DNA of 64,000 bases from Schizochytrium sp. CCTCC M209059 (Eukaryota; Sar; Bigyra; Thraustochytrida; Thraustochytriidae): assembly GCA_000818945.1 (NCBI GenBank), contig KN805400.1:1-64000 (forward strand). Reading direction: 5' to 3'. A model generated the notes under the pieces. That model made no database searches. It was not told the DNA's origin and worked only from the letters and a program-made list of their open reading frames with translations. A program made the translations under genes and the position numbers. This document shows positions 1-8,564 of this stretch, piece by piece; positions within the stretch are counted from its first letter, which is position 1; the number at the start of each line of letters is the position of its first letter.

Positions 1-116
1 CGGGCGCAAGCGGGCGAGCGAGCGACGGATGTGCCGCATCCTCCATTGCAAGCAACTGCAGCGCGGCTGCAGGCACAGGGGACACAAGCAGCAAGACCGC
101 GCGGTTCTTGCCGCCG

Positions 117-255
117 CGAGAGAGAGAGAGAGAGACAGACAGAGACACACACACAGGTACTATCATACTATACAGGCAGAAGCAGAAGCAGAGGCAGAAG
201 CAGAGGCAGAGGCAGAAGCAGAGGCAGAGGCAGAAGCAGAAGCAGAAGCAGAAGC
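117..255. repeat. GA/CA microsatellites and a GCAGAR hexanucleotide array
   Basis: Simple-sequence DNA in the leader of the GAPDH gene. A GA run lies at about 117-137, a CA-rich run at about 144-156, and a tandem hexanucleotide (GCAGAA/GCAGAG alternating) at about 174-255. Frames through it read as poly(EA), poly(RS) or poly(QK), so the ORFs here are artefacts of the repeat. The rest of 1-594 holds nothing I recognise beyond a CAG run near the start codon. Confidence 0.85.
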
Positions 256-555
256 ACGCGGCGGCGAGGCGCGGCAAACCTGGATCCCCGAAGCCGAGTT
301 CTTCGTCTTGAGTGAGTCGAGGCGAGTTGCAGTTGCACGCCCGCCTCGCGACAGAACAGCGACGAGCTGCGAGCTGCAGCCAGCACAGCGGGTGCCGAGA
401 TCGCTCCACCGAGCGAGGAGAGGACCGCTGCTGCATCTGCCTGCACAACCCAGCATCGATCGGGGCTGTAGACAAAACAAGGGGACCCAGGCGGAACAGT
501 GCAGTGCCGGTGCACTGCGTTACATTTTAGCAGCTAGGAAGAGCAAGTGAGTGAG

Positions 556-558
<3 letters not shown>

Positions 559-588
<30 letters not shown>
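559..588 (+). repeat. (CAG)10 run just upstream of the GAPDH start codon
   Basis: Ten perfect CAG triplets end six bases before the first in-frame ATG of the GAPDH gene. They are in frame with it and would read as polyQ, but no in-frame ATG lies upstream and a TAG stop lies at 535-537. The run is therefore most simply part of the 5' leader. A GTGAGT at 547 could be a splice donor, in which case the leader may be spliced. Confidence 0.8.
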
Positions 589-589
<1 letters not shown>

Positions 590-594
590 CCTCG

Positions 595-2190
595 ATGGCG
601 GCTGGAGACGAGACGCCGACGCCAACCACCACACCGCCGCTGCCGGCCTCGACAGGGACGGAGACGGACGCAGACAAAATGAACGGCAACGGAGTGATTG
701 CCAACGGCGAAGTGCCCGTGTCCAAGAGGTCGTGGGCCATGGCCAAGCGCGCCTCGTGCTATGAGAGCGAGCTGGAGGCGCACAACCGACGCGAGCGGTG
801 CGCGGTGCGCATGGCCATGTTCGTGGGCGAACTCCTCTACGAGCGCGGCGTGGAGCTCGTCCTCTTCAGGAAACACCTGAGCGACGCATCGACCGCGGAG
901 CTCCTGGGCTTTCACGCCTACGCCGCAGAAGTGGTCAAGAAGCCCATTGACATCGAGTCCACCACGCAAATGGCAGAGGCGCTCACCCAGCTCGACCTCG
1001 CACCTGCCAAGCTCGACGTCGGCCTCCTCGCCTACCAGTGGAAGACCGAGGCCAACGGCATGACCAAGCTCGAGTTCCTCCACGACAGGCTGGCCACCTT
1101 CACCAAGGCCCACGAGATCCCCTTCAAGCCCCGCGACGTCGTGCTCTTCGGCTTTGGCCGCATCGGACGCCTCGCCGCCCGCGAGCTCATTCGCCAGGCC
1201 GGCAAGGGCCAGCAGCTCCGTCTCCGTGCCATTGTCACGCGCGACAAGAAACCCGAAGACATTGTCAAGCGCGCCGCCCTCCTCTCACACGATTCCGTGC
1301 ACGGCAACTTCAAGGGCATCGTCGAGTACGACATTGAGAGCCAGACGCTTTGCGTCAACGGCCAAGTCATCCAGATGATCAGCGCCGCCCAGCCCGAGGA
1401 CATCGACTACGTCAAGTACGGCATCGACAACGCCCTCATCATCGACAACACCGGTGCCTTTCGCGACTTTGACGCCCTCAGCCGCCACCACAAGTCAGAA
1501 GGCGTCAACAAGATTCTTCTCACCGCCCCCGGCAAAGGCGTCCCCAACGTCGTCTACGGCATCAACCACGAGCAGCTCAACGTCAAGGACGACCACATCT
1601 TTAGCGCTGCCTCGTGCACGACCAACGCCATCTCGCCCGTCCTCAAGGTCATTGACGATGTCTTTGGCGTCCGCTCGGGCCACATCGAGACCTGCCACTC
1701 GTACACGAACGATCAGAGTCTGCTCGATAACTTTCACAAAAAGGAGCGCCGCGGCCGCTCCGCCGCGCTCAACATGGTCCTCACCGAGACCGGCGCCGCC
1801 AAGGCCGTGCCCCGCGTCATCCCCACTCTCGAGGGCAAGCTCACGGCCCACGCCATCCGCGTGCCCACGCCCAACGCCTCGCTCGCGATCCTGCAGCTGC
1901 GGCTTAACCGCAACGTTGACGTTGCCGAGGTCAACGAGGCCGTTCGCCAGGCTTCCGTCAGTGGTGATCTTGTCAACCAGATCCACTACAGCATCGACCC
2001 GGAGCTTGTCTCCAACGATGTCATTGGCAACTCGTGCTGCGCTGTCTTCGACTCGGTCGCCTCCATTCAGGGCGCCGAGCCGGACACCGTCATGCTCTAT
2101 GTCTTTTACGACAACGAGTTTGGCTACACCCGCCAGGTCATGCGTCTCGCCAAGCACATCACTGGTGTGCGCCGCAAGATTTACTACTAG
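595..2190 (+). CDS. Glyceraldehyde-3-phosphate dehydrogenase, long bacterial-type (NAD-binding plus N-terminal extension)
   Basis: 531 residues from the first in-frame ATG. Catalyses phosphorylating oxidation of glyceraldehyde-3-phosphate to 1,3-bisphosphoglycerate in glycolysis/gluconeogenesis. The Rossmann motif GFGRIGR is at about residues 186-192, the catalytic SAASCTTN with Cys at about 341, and the partner His in ETCHSYTND at about 368. The C-terminal YDNEFGYTRQV is typical. Unlike the usual ~335-residue enzyme, about 150 residues precede the Rossmann fold. This extension, together with RLRAIV, SHDSVHGNF and the DNFHKKERRGR loop, matches the ~480-residue GAPDH form I know from proteobacteria such as Pseudomonas and Vibrio, which suggests acquisition from bacteria. 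The first ~45 residues are low complexity. No organelle-targeting peptide is obvious, so a cytosolic location is likely. Confidence 0.93.
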   Translation: MAAGDETPTPTTTPPLPASTGTETDADKMNGNGVIANGEVPVSKRSWAMAKRASCYESELEAHNRRERCAVRMAMFVGELLYERGVELVLFRKHLSDASTAELLGFHAYAAEVVKKPIDIESTTQMAEALTQLDLAPAKLDVGLLAYQWKTEANGMTKLEFLHDRLATFTKAHEIPFKPRDVVLFGFGRIGRLAARELIRQAGKGQQLRLRAIVTRDKKPEDIVKRAALLSHDSVHGNFKGIVEYDIESQTLCVNGQVIQMISAAQPEDIDYVKYGIDNALIIDNTGAFRDFDALSRHHKSEGVNKILLTAPGKGVPNVVYGINHEQLNVKDDHIFSAASCTTNAISPVLKVIDDVFGVRSGHIETCHSYTNDQSLLDNFHKKERRGRSAALNMVLTETGAAKAVPRVIPTLEGKLTAHAIRVPTPNASLAILQLRLNRNVDVAEVNEAVRQASVSGDLVNQIHYSIDPELVSNDVIGNSCCAVFDSVASIQGAEPDTVMLYVFYDNEFGYTRQVMRLAKHITGVRRKIYY

Positions 2191-2816
2191 ATACTGCGCT
2201 TTTTCACCTCACAGGACCCCGCGCGCGCGCGCGCGCGCGTGATGTACAAGCAGCAGGAAACAATGCTTACCCAGTCTCTCGAGACTGTTGTCAGGATCAA
2301 CTCCACCGCGACGCTTCGAGCTGCATGCTTGTCGCCTCGCTATCATCAAGTAACAGCTACATATAACATCCCATTTTTTAGCCATCTTCCAGCCCACCCC
2401 ATCAAAAAGAAGCGTGCCCACATAGTGCATATACGTAGTTCCGCAACGGAATCTCGTCTTGCGTCTTGCGAACTTTTCGTTCGTGTTCTCTTGTCTTCTT
2501 TGGAAGGCTGAGACGCTGAGTCGTTTGTATGGCGACAACCGATTCGCGAGCATTGGAAAAACAAGCTTTCTTCTTCCTCTATATGCAGCGCGCAATTACA
2601 AACCGCCTGGTGAACTTTGTTGTCTTGCAAATGACCACACCGCGAGACCAACGACTTGTGAGCCTTGTAAATGCACGACTCTTAACCAAAACATATCATT
2701 TTTTGTTCTGACCACACCGCGCGACAACACCTGAGGCGCACTGCAACCATCTTCTACCTAGCATAATTGTACATGGTGCTCTCTACGCTATCTCCAAGCG
2801 CGCATCATTCACACAA
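2191..2816. other. Convergent intergenic region with a (CG)n run
   Basis: Lies between the stops of the GAPDH (+) and acylphosphatase (-) genes and so should hold both 3' ends. A CG dinucleotide run sits at about 2218-2240. No ORF with protein-like composition and no RNA gene is seen. The sequence is more AT-rich than the flanking coding DNA. Confidence 0.7.
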
Positions 2817-3473
2817 TCAAGCCCACTGCTTTCCATTGGCTAGAATGATTTTCTTGATGGAAAAGGAGCCGACCTCGCCATCGCCGAGATCTCGGTCTGC
2901 AGAGAAAGTAGCGCGCTCAATGCGGGCTTTGGGCGAACCTGTTGTGCGCAGCCACTCCTGCATGGCGCGAACCTTGCTTTCCTTGCCTCGCAAGGTCCCG
3001 CGCACAGTGCTGGCTTCGCTGTTTTCAATGGAGCCTCCCACGCCAAGCTCCTTGGCTCTTCGTTGCGTATACTTGCGCATTGAGACCTTTTGAACGGTTC
3101 CAAAGACCTCAAAATCGACCTCGATCATGCGCTCGACACTCTTCATCGCATCCAGACCTTGCTCATCTCCCTCCGCGTCCTTCGCAAGCGCAGACCCGCC
3201 GGCTGTGCCCCCTGCGCCGCGAAGGCCCGCAGCAGGGTCTCGCTCCATGACTCCCAACACAAGGACGTACAAGAAGAAGACCACCAGCGCCGCCAGAAAG
3301 GTGCGTGGCACGAGTTTGCCGGCGCCCCGCCCGTACGTCAGCGCCAGCCGCGCTCTCCGCTCGCGCTTGCTTAGCTTGCGCTTGCGCTTCTTCTTCTTTT
3401 GCTTGTCACCCCCTGAGGAGACTGCAGCAGTCGCCGCCGTCCTGCTCGTGCCCAGGCGCCTCACCTCGAACAT
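2817..3473 (-). CDS. Membrane-anchored acylphosphatase
   Basis: 218 residues from the first in-frame ATG. The C-terminal ~95 residues (about 117-210) are a clear acylphosphatase fold, which hydrolyses carboxyl-phosphate bonds. The conserved FEVFGTVQKVSMRKYTQ carries the catalytic Arg (about 133), and GGSIEN carries the catalytic Asn (about 151). The MQEWLRTTGSPKARIERATF stretch is close to animal muscle-type enzymes. Upstream are a Lys/Arg-rich stretch (about 24-43) and one hydrophobic segment (about 58-76, TFLAALVVFFLYVLVLGVM), then a Gly/Ala linker. Acylphosphatases are normally ~98-residue soluble proteins, so the anchor is unusual. Topology is probably N-terminus in the cytosol and enzyme domain on the far side of the membrane. 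The usual Gly of VQGV is Lys here. Confidence 0.88.
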   Translation of the reverse strand: MFEVRRLGTSRTAATAAVSSGGDKQKKKKRKRKLSKRERRARLALTYGRGAGKLVPRTFLAALVVFFLYVLVLGVMERDPAAGLRGAGGTAGGSALAKDAEGDEQGLDAMKSVERMIEVDFEVFGTVQKVSMRKYTQRRAKELGVGGSIENSEASTVRGTLRGKESKVRAMQEWLRTTGSPKARIERATFSADRDLGDGEVGSFSIKKIILANGKQWA

Positions 3474-3850
3474 GTCCTTCCTCCCTTCTCCCTCTGGCTC
3501 GCGGGCGCCCAGCCACGGGACGGCGCCCCGCGCGACGCCACCCCTGCAGGGCCACACCGCGGCGTCCGCGAGCCCGCGCGCGACGGGATGACCGGAAGCA
3601 GCTCTGGCTGTGCACGGACGGATTCGAGCCGCTCTTGGTGCCTTGCCGCGTCGCCGCACGGGTTTACGGATTATATGGAACTATACTACCTTGACGGTAT
3701 AGTTGATAGGACACTACCGAGTCGAGTTGGAGTTCGTGATCCTCGTTGCCCCAAAACACAAGCCTCGGTAGCCACGGTCACGTTCTGCGGCGTGAAATGA
3801 CAGAGTGTCGCGACCTTCAGGCTCTCGAGCAAGTCAGCCAACGGGCCAGC
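3474..3850. other. Intergenic region between two minus-strand genes
   Basis: Upstream region of the acylphosphatase gene and downstream of the coiled-coil gene. The first ~190 bases remain open in the acylphosphatase frame but contain no ATG. I see no convincing TATA element or other feature. Confidence 0.5.
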
Positions 3851-4783
3851 TTATGAGGTTGATGTAGGGGCTGCCGTCTCGAGCTTGTCGCGGAGGTCAC
3901 TCAGCTCTCGCTCAAGGCGCGACAAAAGTACTTGGCGACGGCTGATTACCTCCATGCGGCACTTGTGCTCATGATCAATATCTGCGCAGCGTTGTCGAAG
4001 CGTCGCGCAGATATTGGCACTTGTGCGTGTCTGAGCATCACGAAGACGTTGATCAATCTGTCGCGCGTGTCTGGCTTTACGCGGGCTCGGGCGACGCGAA
4101 CTTGAATCCTTTGGCACCATATCGGCCGTCATTGCCTCATGGACCTTGATGGCCCGGGCGAGCGAATCGTTCTCGCAATGGACGTGCATGAGGGCCTCGT
4201 GCTTGCGCAGATCAGAAGCTGTGTCTGCGAAGCTTGGAAGCTTGCGAAGAATCTCTCGCAAAGAGTGTTGCGCAGTCCGAATCTCTTCACGAAGCTTCTC
4301 CTCTCTGCGCCGAATTGGCTCATTTTGCGCATCCTCAAGTGCGAGCTCGGCCGCGAGGTGCTTATTCATTTCGGAAACTGTGCGATTCTCCTCGCTCAGT
4401 CGCGCAATTTCGAAATCAAGATTTGCAGCACGCTCACGAAGCCGAACACCATTCTTTTGCACTTGACTTTGTGCAATCGTCTCCGCATCCCTTAAAAGAT
4501 GGCCGTGTTCGCGTTGCGCTGCAGATAAGTTTGCAAATAGCAAGGTCTCCTCGGTTTCGAGTTTCCCAAGTGCGATCTTTGCTTCGCTGGGATCCATATC
4601 TTCCTCGCACCGCTCTCCTGACATTTGCACGCTTGACTTGGCCAGTGCCGTCTTATTGGCCTGCTCGTTGACCATTTTCTCAAGATGATCCTCGCGCAGC
4701 TGCGTCATTGCTGCGCGACATCGTCGCCTCAAAACACGGTTCCTCGCCACAAGTTTGCCCAGCTCTGTGCATTCTTGCAACAT
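3851..4783 (-). CDS. Coiled-coil protein of unknown function
   Basis: 310 residues with an ATG start. No enzyme or known domain is recognised. Composition is that of a long alpha-helical rod rich in Glu, Arg, Lys, Leu and Ala. Heptad-like stretches fill about residues 1-200 and again about 235-305, separated by a short basic Ser/Pro-rich hinge (SSSRRPSPRKARHARQ, about 225-240). No signal peptide or membrane segment. A structural or cytoskeletal role such as a centriole/axoneme-type coiled coil is possible but not shown. Divergently oriented to the RING gene, with about 520 bases between the two start codons. Confidence 0.75.
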   Translation of the reverse strand: MLQECTELGKLVARNRVLRRRCRAAMTQLREDHLEKMVNEQANKTALAKSSVQMSGERCEEDMDPSEAKIALGKLETEETLLFANLSAAQREHGHLLRDAETIAQSQVQKNGVRLRERAANLDFEIARLSEENRTVSEMNKHLAAELALEDAQNEPIRRREEKLREEIRTAQHSLREILRKLPSFADTASDLRKHEALMHVHCENDSLARAIKVHEAMTADMVPKDSSSRRPSPRKARHARQIDQRLRDAQTRTSANICATLRQRCADIDHEHKCRMEVISRRQVLLSRLERELSDLRDKLETAAPTSTS

Positions 4784-5305
4784 CTTTTTGACCTGGAGTC
4801 TGGTCGCTAGACCGCTTCGCTCCCACGGTCACCGTGCTCGTTGTGCTCGCGCTCTATGCAGCTCATTTTCGATTGTTTCTTTTCTCCATGGCTTTCTTTT
4901 GCTACCCAGGCCTAATAAAGTGAGAGTGACCGCTCGCTCACGTCCGTACCGGATTTGTCGAGGGGGCAGGGTGGGCGCGTCGAAGCAGCCTGTCCCGACT
5001 TGGTGTGCGGGCCAGAGGCGACGTCGGAGGCAAATATGTCTCGTCTGCACCCCCAGCATCAATCACACACCTAGTAGGCCTAGTAGGCCTAGTAGGCCTA
5101 GTACTACGCTTAGTAGGCCTAGGCGGAGCGAGCGAGGCCTGAGGTGAGTGAGGTGCTCGTGACAGACTGCAGACTGAGTCACCGACGCTGCGCGGCAGCA
5201 GATTGATCGCGCGAAGCGCCGACGCTGCGGTCACGGGGTAGAGCTCGCGAGGGCAAGGCCCCGGCGCGAGCGCAGCGAAGCGCGATCTAGGTGAGGTGGC
5301 GCGAG
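4784..5305. promoter_or_regulatory. Shared upstream region of a divergent gene pair
   Basis: Separates the ATG of the coiled-coil gene (-) from the ATG of the RING gene (+), so it should hold both promoters. It contains a short tandem array built on the palindrome TAGGCCTA (listed separately) and no obvious TATA box. No protein-like ORF. Confidence 0.55.
5071..5121. repeat. Short 9-bp tandem repeat carrying the TAGGCCTA palindrome
   Basis: The unit CTAGTAGGC repeats three times, then degenerates, with a fourth TAGTAGGCCTA at the end. The 8-bp palindrome TAGGCCTA therefore occurs at 5075, 5084, 5093 and 5114. The same palindrome appears singly at 9971-9978 and 16520-16527, both outside coding regions. 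Confidence 0.8.
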
Positions 5306-6241
5306 ATGGGAAATGTCGCGGGACAACGGCGCGAGCAGCACACAAGCTCGGGCGCGCGCAGCTGGGCAGACGTCGAGGCCGCGCAGCAGGCCGCGGCGGC
5401 GAGCCAGCGGCATCGCATGGTAAACGCGGCGATCCGCACAGCGAATGGCGGCAATATTGTGAGGGCAGGGCCCTCGCTCAGACGTGCAGGTGGCGTACGG
5501 GTCGGCGCAAGCTTGGTGCCCGGTTCCGCGCGTCTTGACGCGGAAAATCGGGCGCTCGTCTTTGATGTGCGATCTGATGTGCGTGCACATGCTAGCGTCA
5601 TTTTCGCGCCTCGTGAGCAGGACGAAGCGCCGTTTTTTATTCCTAGTGCGGACTACGAAGTTGCGCCTCCCCTCGCTATTGTACCCGGGGAGAGCTGCCA
5701 GCGTGTAAATCTGCCACCTACGACTACAACAACAAATGTGGATGCGCTTGCGCGTGGCGTGCTTATCCGTATTGATCAAGATGACCATGAAGAATGCGCG
5801 CGTGCGCAATGCACAATGTTGAGCCCCGACCTGTCGGAGAAAGAGCAAAGCATCATTACCCGTCAAGGTCGTCTCTATAAACTAAAAACCGTCTTTGGCG
5901 GCGAAAGCGGAGAAATTTCGCAGGAATGCGTCATTTGTCTTTCCAATCCTCAGAACACCACGATACTTCCCTGTATGCACATGTGTCTCTGCACAGATTG
6001 CGCCAAACAGCTTACCACGACAAACCCATTGTGCCCTCTTTGTCGAACCCACGTGGCCGAATTCTGGGAGCTCCCCAGTGTGAAGAGCTCCGAAGTCTCT
6101 GCCGCTTCTGGTCATCATGCGTCTCTTCCATCAAGCGTCAAGGACGAGGCACCGTCACCATCTGCTTCTGCTTCTGCTTCTGCAGCAACTGCAGCTGCTG
6201 CTTCTTCTTCTTCTGAACCAACAATGTCGTCGTCAACCTGA
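5306..6241 (+). CDS. MGRN1/LOG2-like RING-type E3 ubiquitin ligase, predicted N-myristoylated
   Basis: 311 residues. The ATG at 5306 is preferred because it gives the N-terminus MGNVAGQ, a good N-myristoylation signal as in MGRN1 and plant LOG2 proteins. The middle (about residues 90-190) resembles the beta-rich domain that precedes the RING in that family, with ALVFDVRSD, HASVIFAPRE and FFIPSADYEV. It is followed by LYKLKTVFG and a C3HC4 RING starting at Cys about 208 (ECVICLS ... LPCMHMCLCTDC ... CPLCR). The tail is Ser/Ala-rich low complexity. Family members ubiquitinate membrane-associated or trafficking proteins; the substrate here is unknown. Confidence 0.9.
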   Translation: MGNVAGQRREQHTSSGARSWADVEAAQQAAAASQRHRMVNAAIRTANGGNIVRAGPSLRRAGGVRVGASLVPGSARLDAENRALVFDVRSDVRAHASVIFAPREQDEAPFFIPSADYEVAPPLAIVPGESCQRVNLPPTTTTTNVDALARGVLIRIDQDDHEECARAQCTMLSPDLSEKEQSIITRQGRLYKLKTVFGGESGEISQECVICLSNPQNTTILPCMHMCLCTDCAKQLTTTNPLCPLCRTHVAEFWELPSVKSSEVSAASGHHASLPSSVKDEAPSPSASASASAATAAAASSSSEPTMSSST

Positions 6242-6541
6242 GTAAACAAAAACGCTCCAGCAATCTAACCAACCAGAAAAAGGATTCTTGATCACCACAA
6301 CCGTGTTACGAAGTACCTTGAAGTTGATCATTGTTGACGTTCTCCCCCCCCCCCTCTTCATGTTGCGATTTTTTTTTGCCGTCACTGTTGCCAAGGAGCA
6401 AATCTTTTTATTTTATTTCCCTTCATCGCTTTTCGTTCAAACTGTCTTTTCAAGCACAGACGTTGGCGTCTCGTGCGCGACGGGGCTGGCAGCAGACGGG
6501 GCGACGGCGCAGCGGTCTCTCCCGCGAGAGCGATCGGGCCC
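6242..6541. other. Intergenic region upstream of the aspartic protease gene
   Basis: Holds the RING gene 3' end and the protease promoter/leader. A C-run and a T-run at about 6345-6376 and a pyrimidine-rich stretch are visible. No TATA element I would trust. The protease frame stays open upstream only from a GTG, not from an ATG. Confidence 0.45.
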
Positions 6542-7945
6542 ATGACCAGGCGCGCGAGGGCAGCAGCGGTCCCGCTGCTCGCGGTCGCAATAGCCCTGCT
6601 CGCAGTCGCCGCGGCCCGTAAGACCGACGGTGGCTTGGAAAGCGGCCTGCTCGTGGACCTGCACGGCGGCATCGCGAGCCTGGGCGAGTACTGGGCAAGC
6701 GTCGAGGTAGGCAACACGACAGTGCGTCTCCAGGTCGACACCGGCTCGAGCTCTCTGGTGCTTGCGTCACAAAGCGGATACGCGGGGGGAGACCCCGTGG
6801 CTTGTAATAGTGATCGGTGCGGGCTCAACACCGCGGGGACCTGGATCTGCCGCAACGGCGCCGAAAATGATACGCACTGCTGCGCAGGGCTCGCACCCTC
6901 GTACTGCGGCTTTTATCTCGAATACGGTGGAGACTCTGACTATCATGTAACCTCTGAGGGAGTCCTTGCCATCGACACACTTGGGATCGCCAATCAAAGT
7001 TTCGGCGAGGTGGTCTTTTATCGAGCTTTGCGGGAGACAGGCCCTTGGCCCACGCGTGTCGATGGCATCCTGGGCCTTGGGCTGCCGCGTCTTAATTGCA
7101 ACCCGACGTGCTCCCCGCCAGCATACGAAGCCGTCTTGGCTGCTCATGCAGAGGAGACGTGGGGTTTCGGAATGTGCATGGGCGACTCTGGCGGTAAAAT
7201 GATTTTCGGCTCAACGGGCGAAGACCATCGGCTTTTCCGAGGCTCATTACGCTCGGTGCCCATGCTGAGCACAGGCCTCTTTGGCACATACTACTCGGTG
7301 GGCCTCACCGGCATTTCCGTGGGAAGCGAAAAGGTTTTCTCCGGCAGCATGGCCCCTCCACGACAGGCCATTGTCGACAGCGGCACAACGCTGCTCTTGC
7401 TCGAGGAGGACCTCTGGCAGGATCTCGTTCAATTTTTTCAAGGGCGCTACTGCCGCCTCCCCGGTATTTGTTCCGAGGAAACCATTTTTGAACAGGGCGT
7501 TTGCCTGACGAGAGCCCCACAAGGATTTCCTACGCTCAGCTTTGACTTTGCGGGTGTCCGCCTCGACCTCCCGCCCTCAATGTACTTTATTCAGTACAAG
7601 GAAACCGTTTTCTGCCTTGGCATCCAGCCTGCCAAGGACCGAACCGTCCTCGGCGACACCTTTATGCGCGCCTACTACACATTTTTTGACCTTGCGCGAC
7701 GAAGGGTTGCCTTTGCCCGCCCGAATCGCCAAGTCTGCGGTGTCGTGCGCTCCGAGAATTCCACGAGTAAAGGCGTGCATGTCGCTGTCCATTCGCATCC
7801 AGGCATGCTCACGTCTACGTCCCGGGCCACAGAGGCCTTTCAATTTTCCGTTGGGGCAATCGTAGGCATTGCGGCCATTCTAGGCCAGGTATTTATCTGT
7901 ATCGAGGGAACGAGACATTTGCACCCGCGCTCCTTTTCTCATTAA
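6542..7945 (+). CDS. Pepsin-type (A1) aspartic protease with C-terminal membrane anchor
   Basis: 467 residues. A signal peptide (about 1-26, hydrophobic PLLAVAIALLAVAAA) leads into a two-lobed A1 protease. The first catalytic motif is VDTGSS with Asp about 66, and the second is VDSGTT with Asp about 279. DGILGLGLP and the VLGDTFMRAYYTFFDL strand near residue 370-385 are standard. There are many Cys pairs, for example around 88-122 and 186-212. A hydrophobic segment at about 435-455 is followed by a short basic tail, giving a type I membrane protease of the BACE/yapsin-like arrangement. Likely acts in the secretory or endolysosomal system or at the surface. Confidence 0.92.
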   Translation: MTRRARAAAVPLLAVAIALLAVAAARKTDGGLESGLLVDLHGGIASLGEYWASVEVGNTTVRLQVDTGSSSLVLASQSGYAGGDPVACNSDRCGLNTAGTWICRNGAENDTHCCAGLAPSYCGFYLEYGGDSDYHVTSEGVLAIDTLGIANQSFGEVVFYRALRETGPWPTRVDGILGLGLPRLNCNPTCSPPAYEAVLAAHAEETWGFGMCMGDSGGKMIFGSTGEDHRLFRGSLRSVPMLSTGLFGTYYSVGLTGISVGSEKVFSGSMAPPRQAIVDSGTTLLLLEEDLWQDLVQFFQGRYCRLPGICSEETIFEQGVCLTRAPQGFPTLSFDFAGVRLDLPPSMYFIQYKETVFCLGIQPAKDRTVLGDTFMRAYYTFFDLARRRVAFARPNRQVCGVVRSENSTSKGVHVAVHSHPGMLTSTSRATEAFQFSVGAIVGIAAILGQVFICIEGTRHLHPRSFSH

Positions 7946-8564
7946 TTCCCATGCCGACTAGAACAACAACTATATAAACTGGCATCATTTATGCTCGCCT
8001 TGGTGCTAAAATGTATACAATTAGGTGTCGTGAGCGAGCGCTGAGACTAGCATCGGTGCGAGTCTATTTTTATGCGATCGTCTTTTGCGCAACGTGTAGC
8101 CAGCTAGCTAGCCAGCCCTCCTGCCTGCCGGCCTGTCTGCTTGCACTGCCAGAAAAGAAGACTATCGCATCGTCTTGTTTCGTCTTGTCTCGATCTCCCT
8201 CTGCCTGTCAAGAGGACTGTGAAGTAATGAGCGAGTGCGCAAACTGACGCGTTGGCAAATGATGCACGCACTCTTGACGACCGACATATACTTCCTCTGT
8301 TGTTAATTGGTCTCTCTCCCCCTCCCTCAATTTTTTCTTCCCTCTCTCTCTCTTTTTGTTGCTAAAAAGAGTTGTCCACGTTGGGACATTTATACTGGCA
8401 GAACCTGATGATCCGGGGGGCGGGCAATTTTTCGCCGGGACACCCTGCGGCACATCGGGACGTGCCGGTTGATCCGCGCACAATCTGGGCTTTGCGTAGC
8501 GCGCAAGAGTCACGCGCGTCACGCTCGTAGCAAAAGCAATTTCAATTGTCTACACGAGAGAAGC
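7946..8564. other. Intergenic region with TATATAAA and pyrimidine tracts
   Basis: Lies between the protease stop and the SLC10-like start. TATATAAA occurs at about 7970-7978 and a long CT-rich tract at about 8312-8356. A GC-rich stretch with short inverted segments precedes the start codon (about 8410-8480). No gene is supported. Confidence 0.5.

Noticed and set aside
29..550. 173-codon ATG frame in the GAPDH leader
   Set aside because: Most of it is the translated GCAGAR hexanucleotide repeat (Glu-Ala run) and it shows no domain. At most it is an upstream ORF.
520..1113. Minus-strand frame opposite the GAPDH N-terminus
   Set aside because: Antisense shadow with poly-Leu from the CAG run; no homology recognised.
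8390..8480. Faint resemblance to the 5' end of an 18S rRNA (AACCTGATGATCC)
   Set aside because: Only about a dozen bases match, and the following sequence is unrelated to rRNA.
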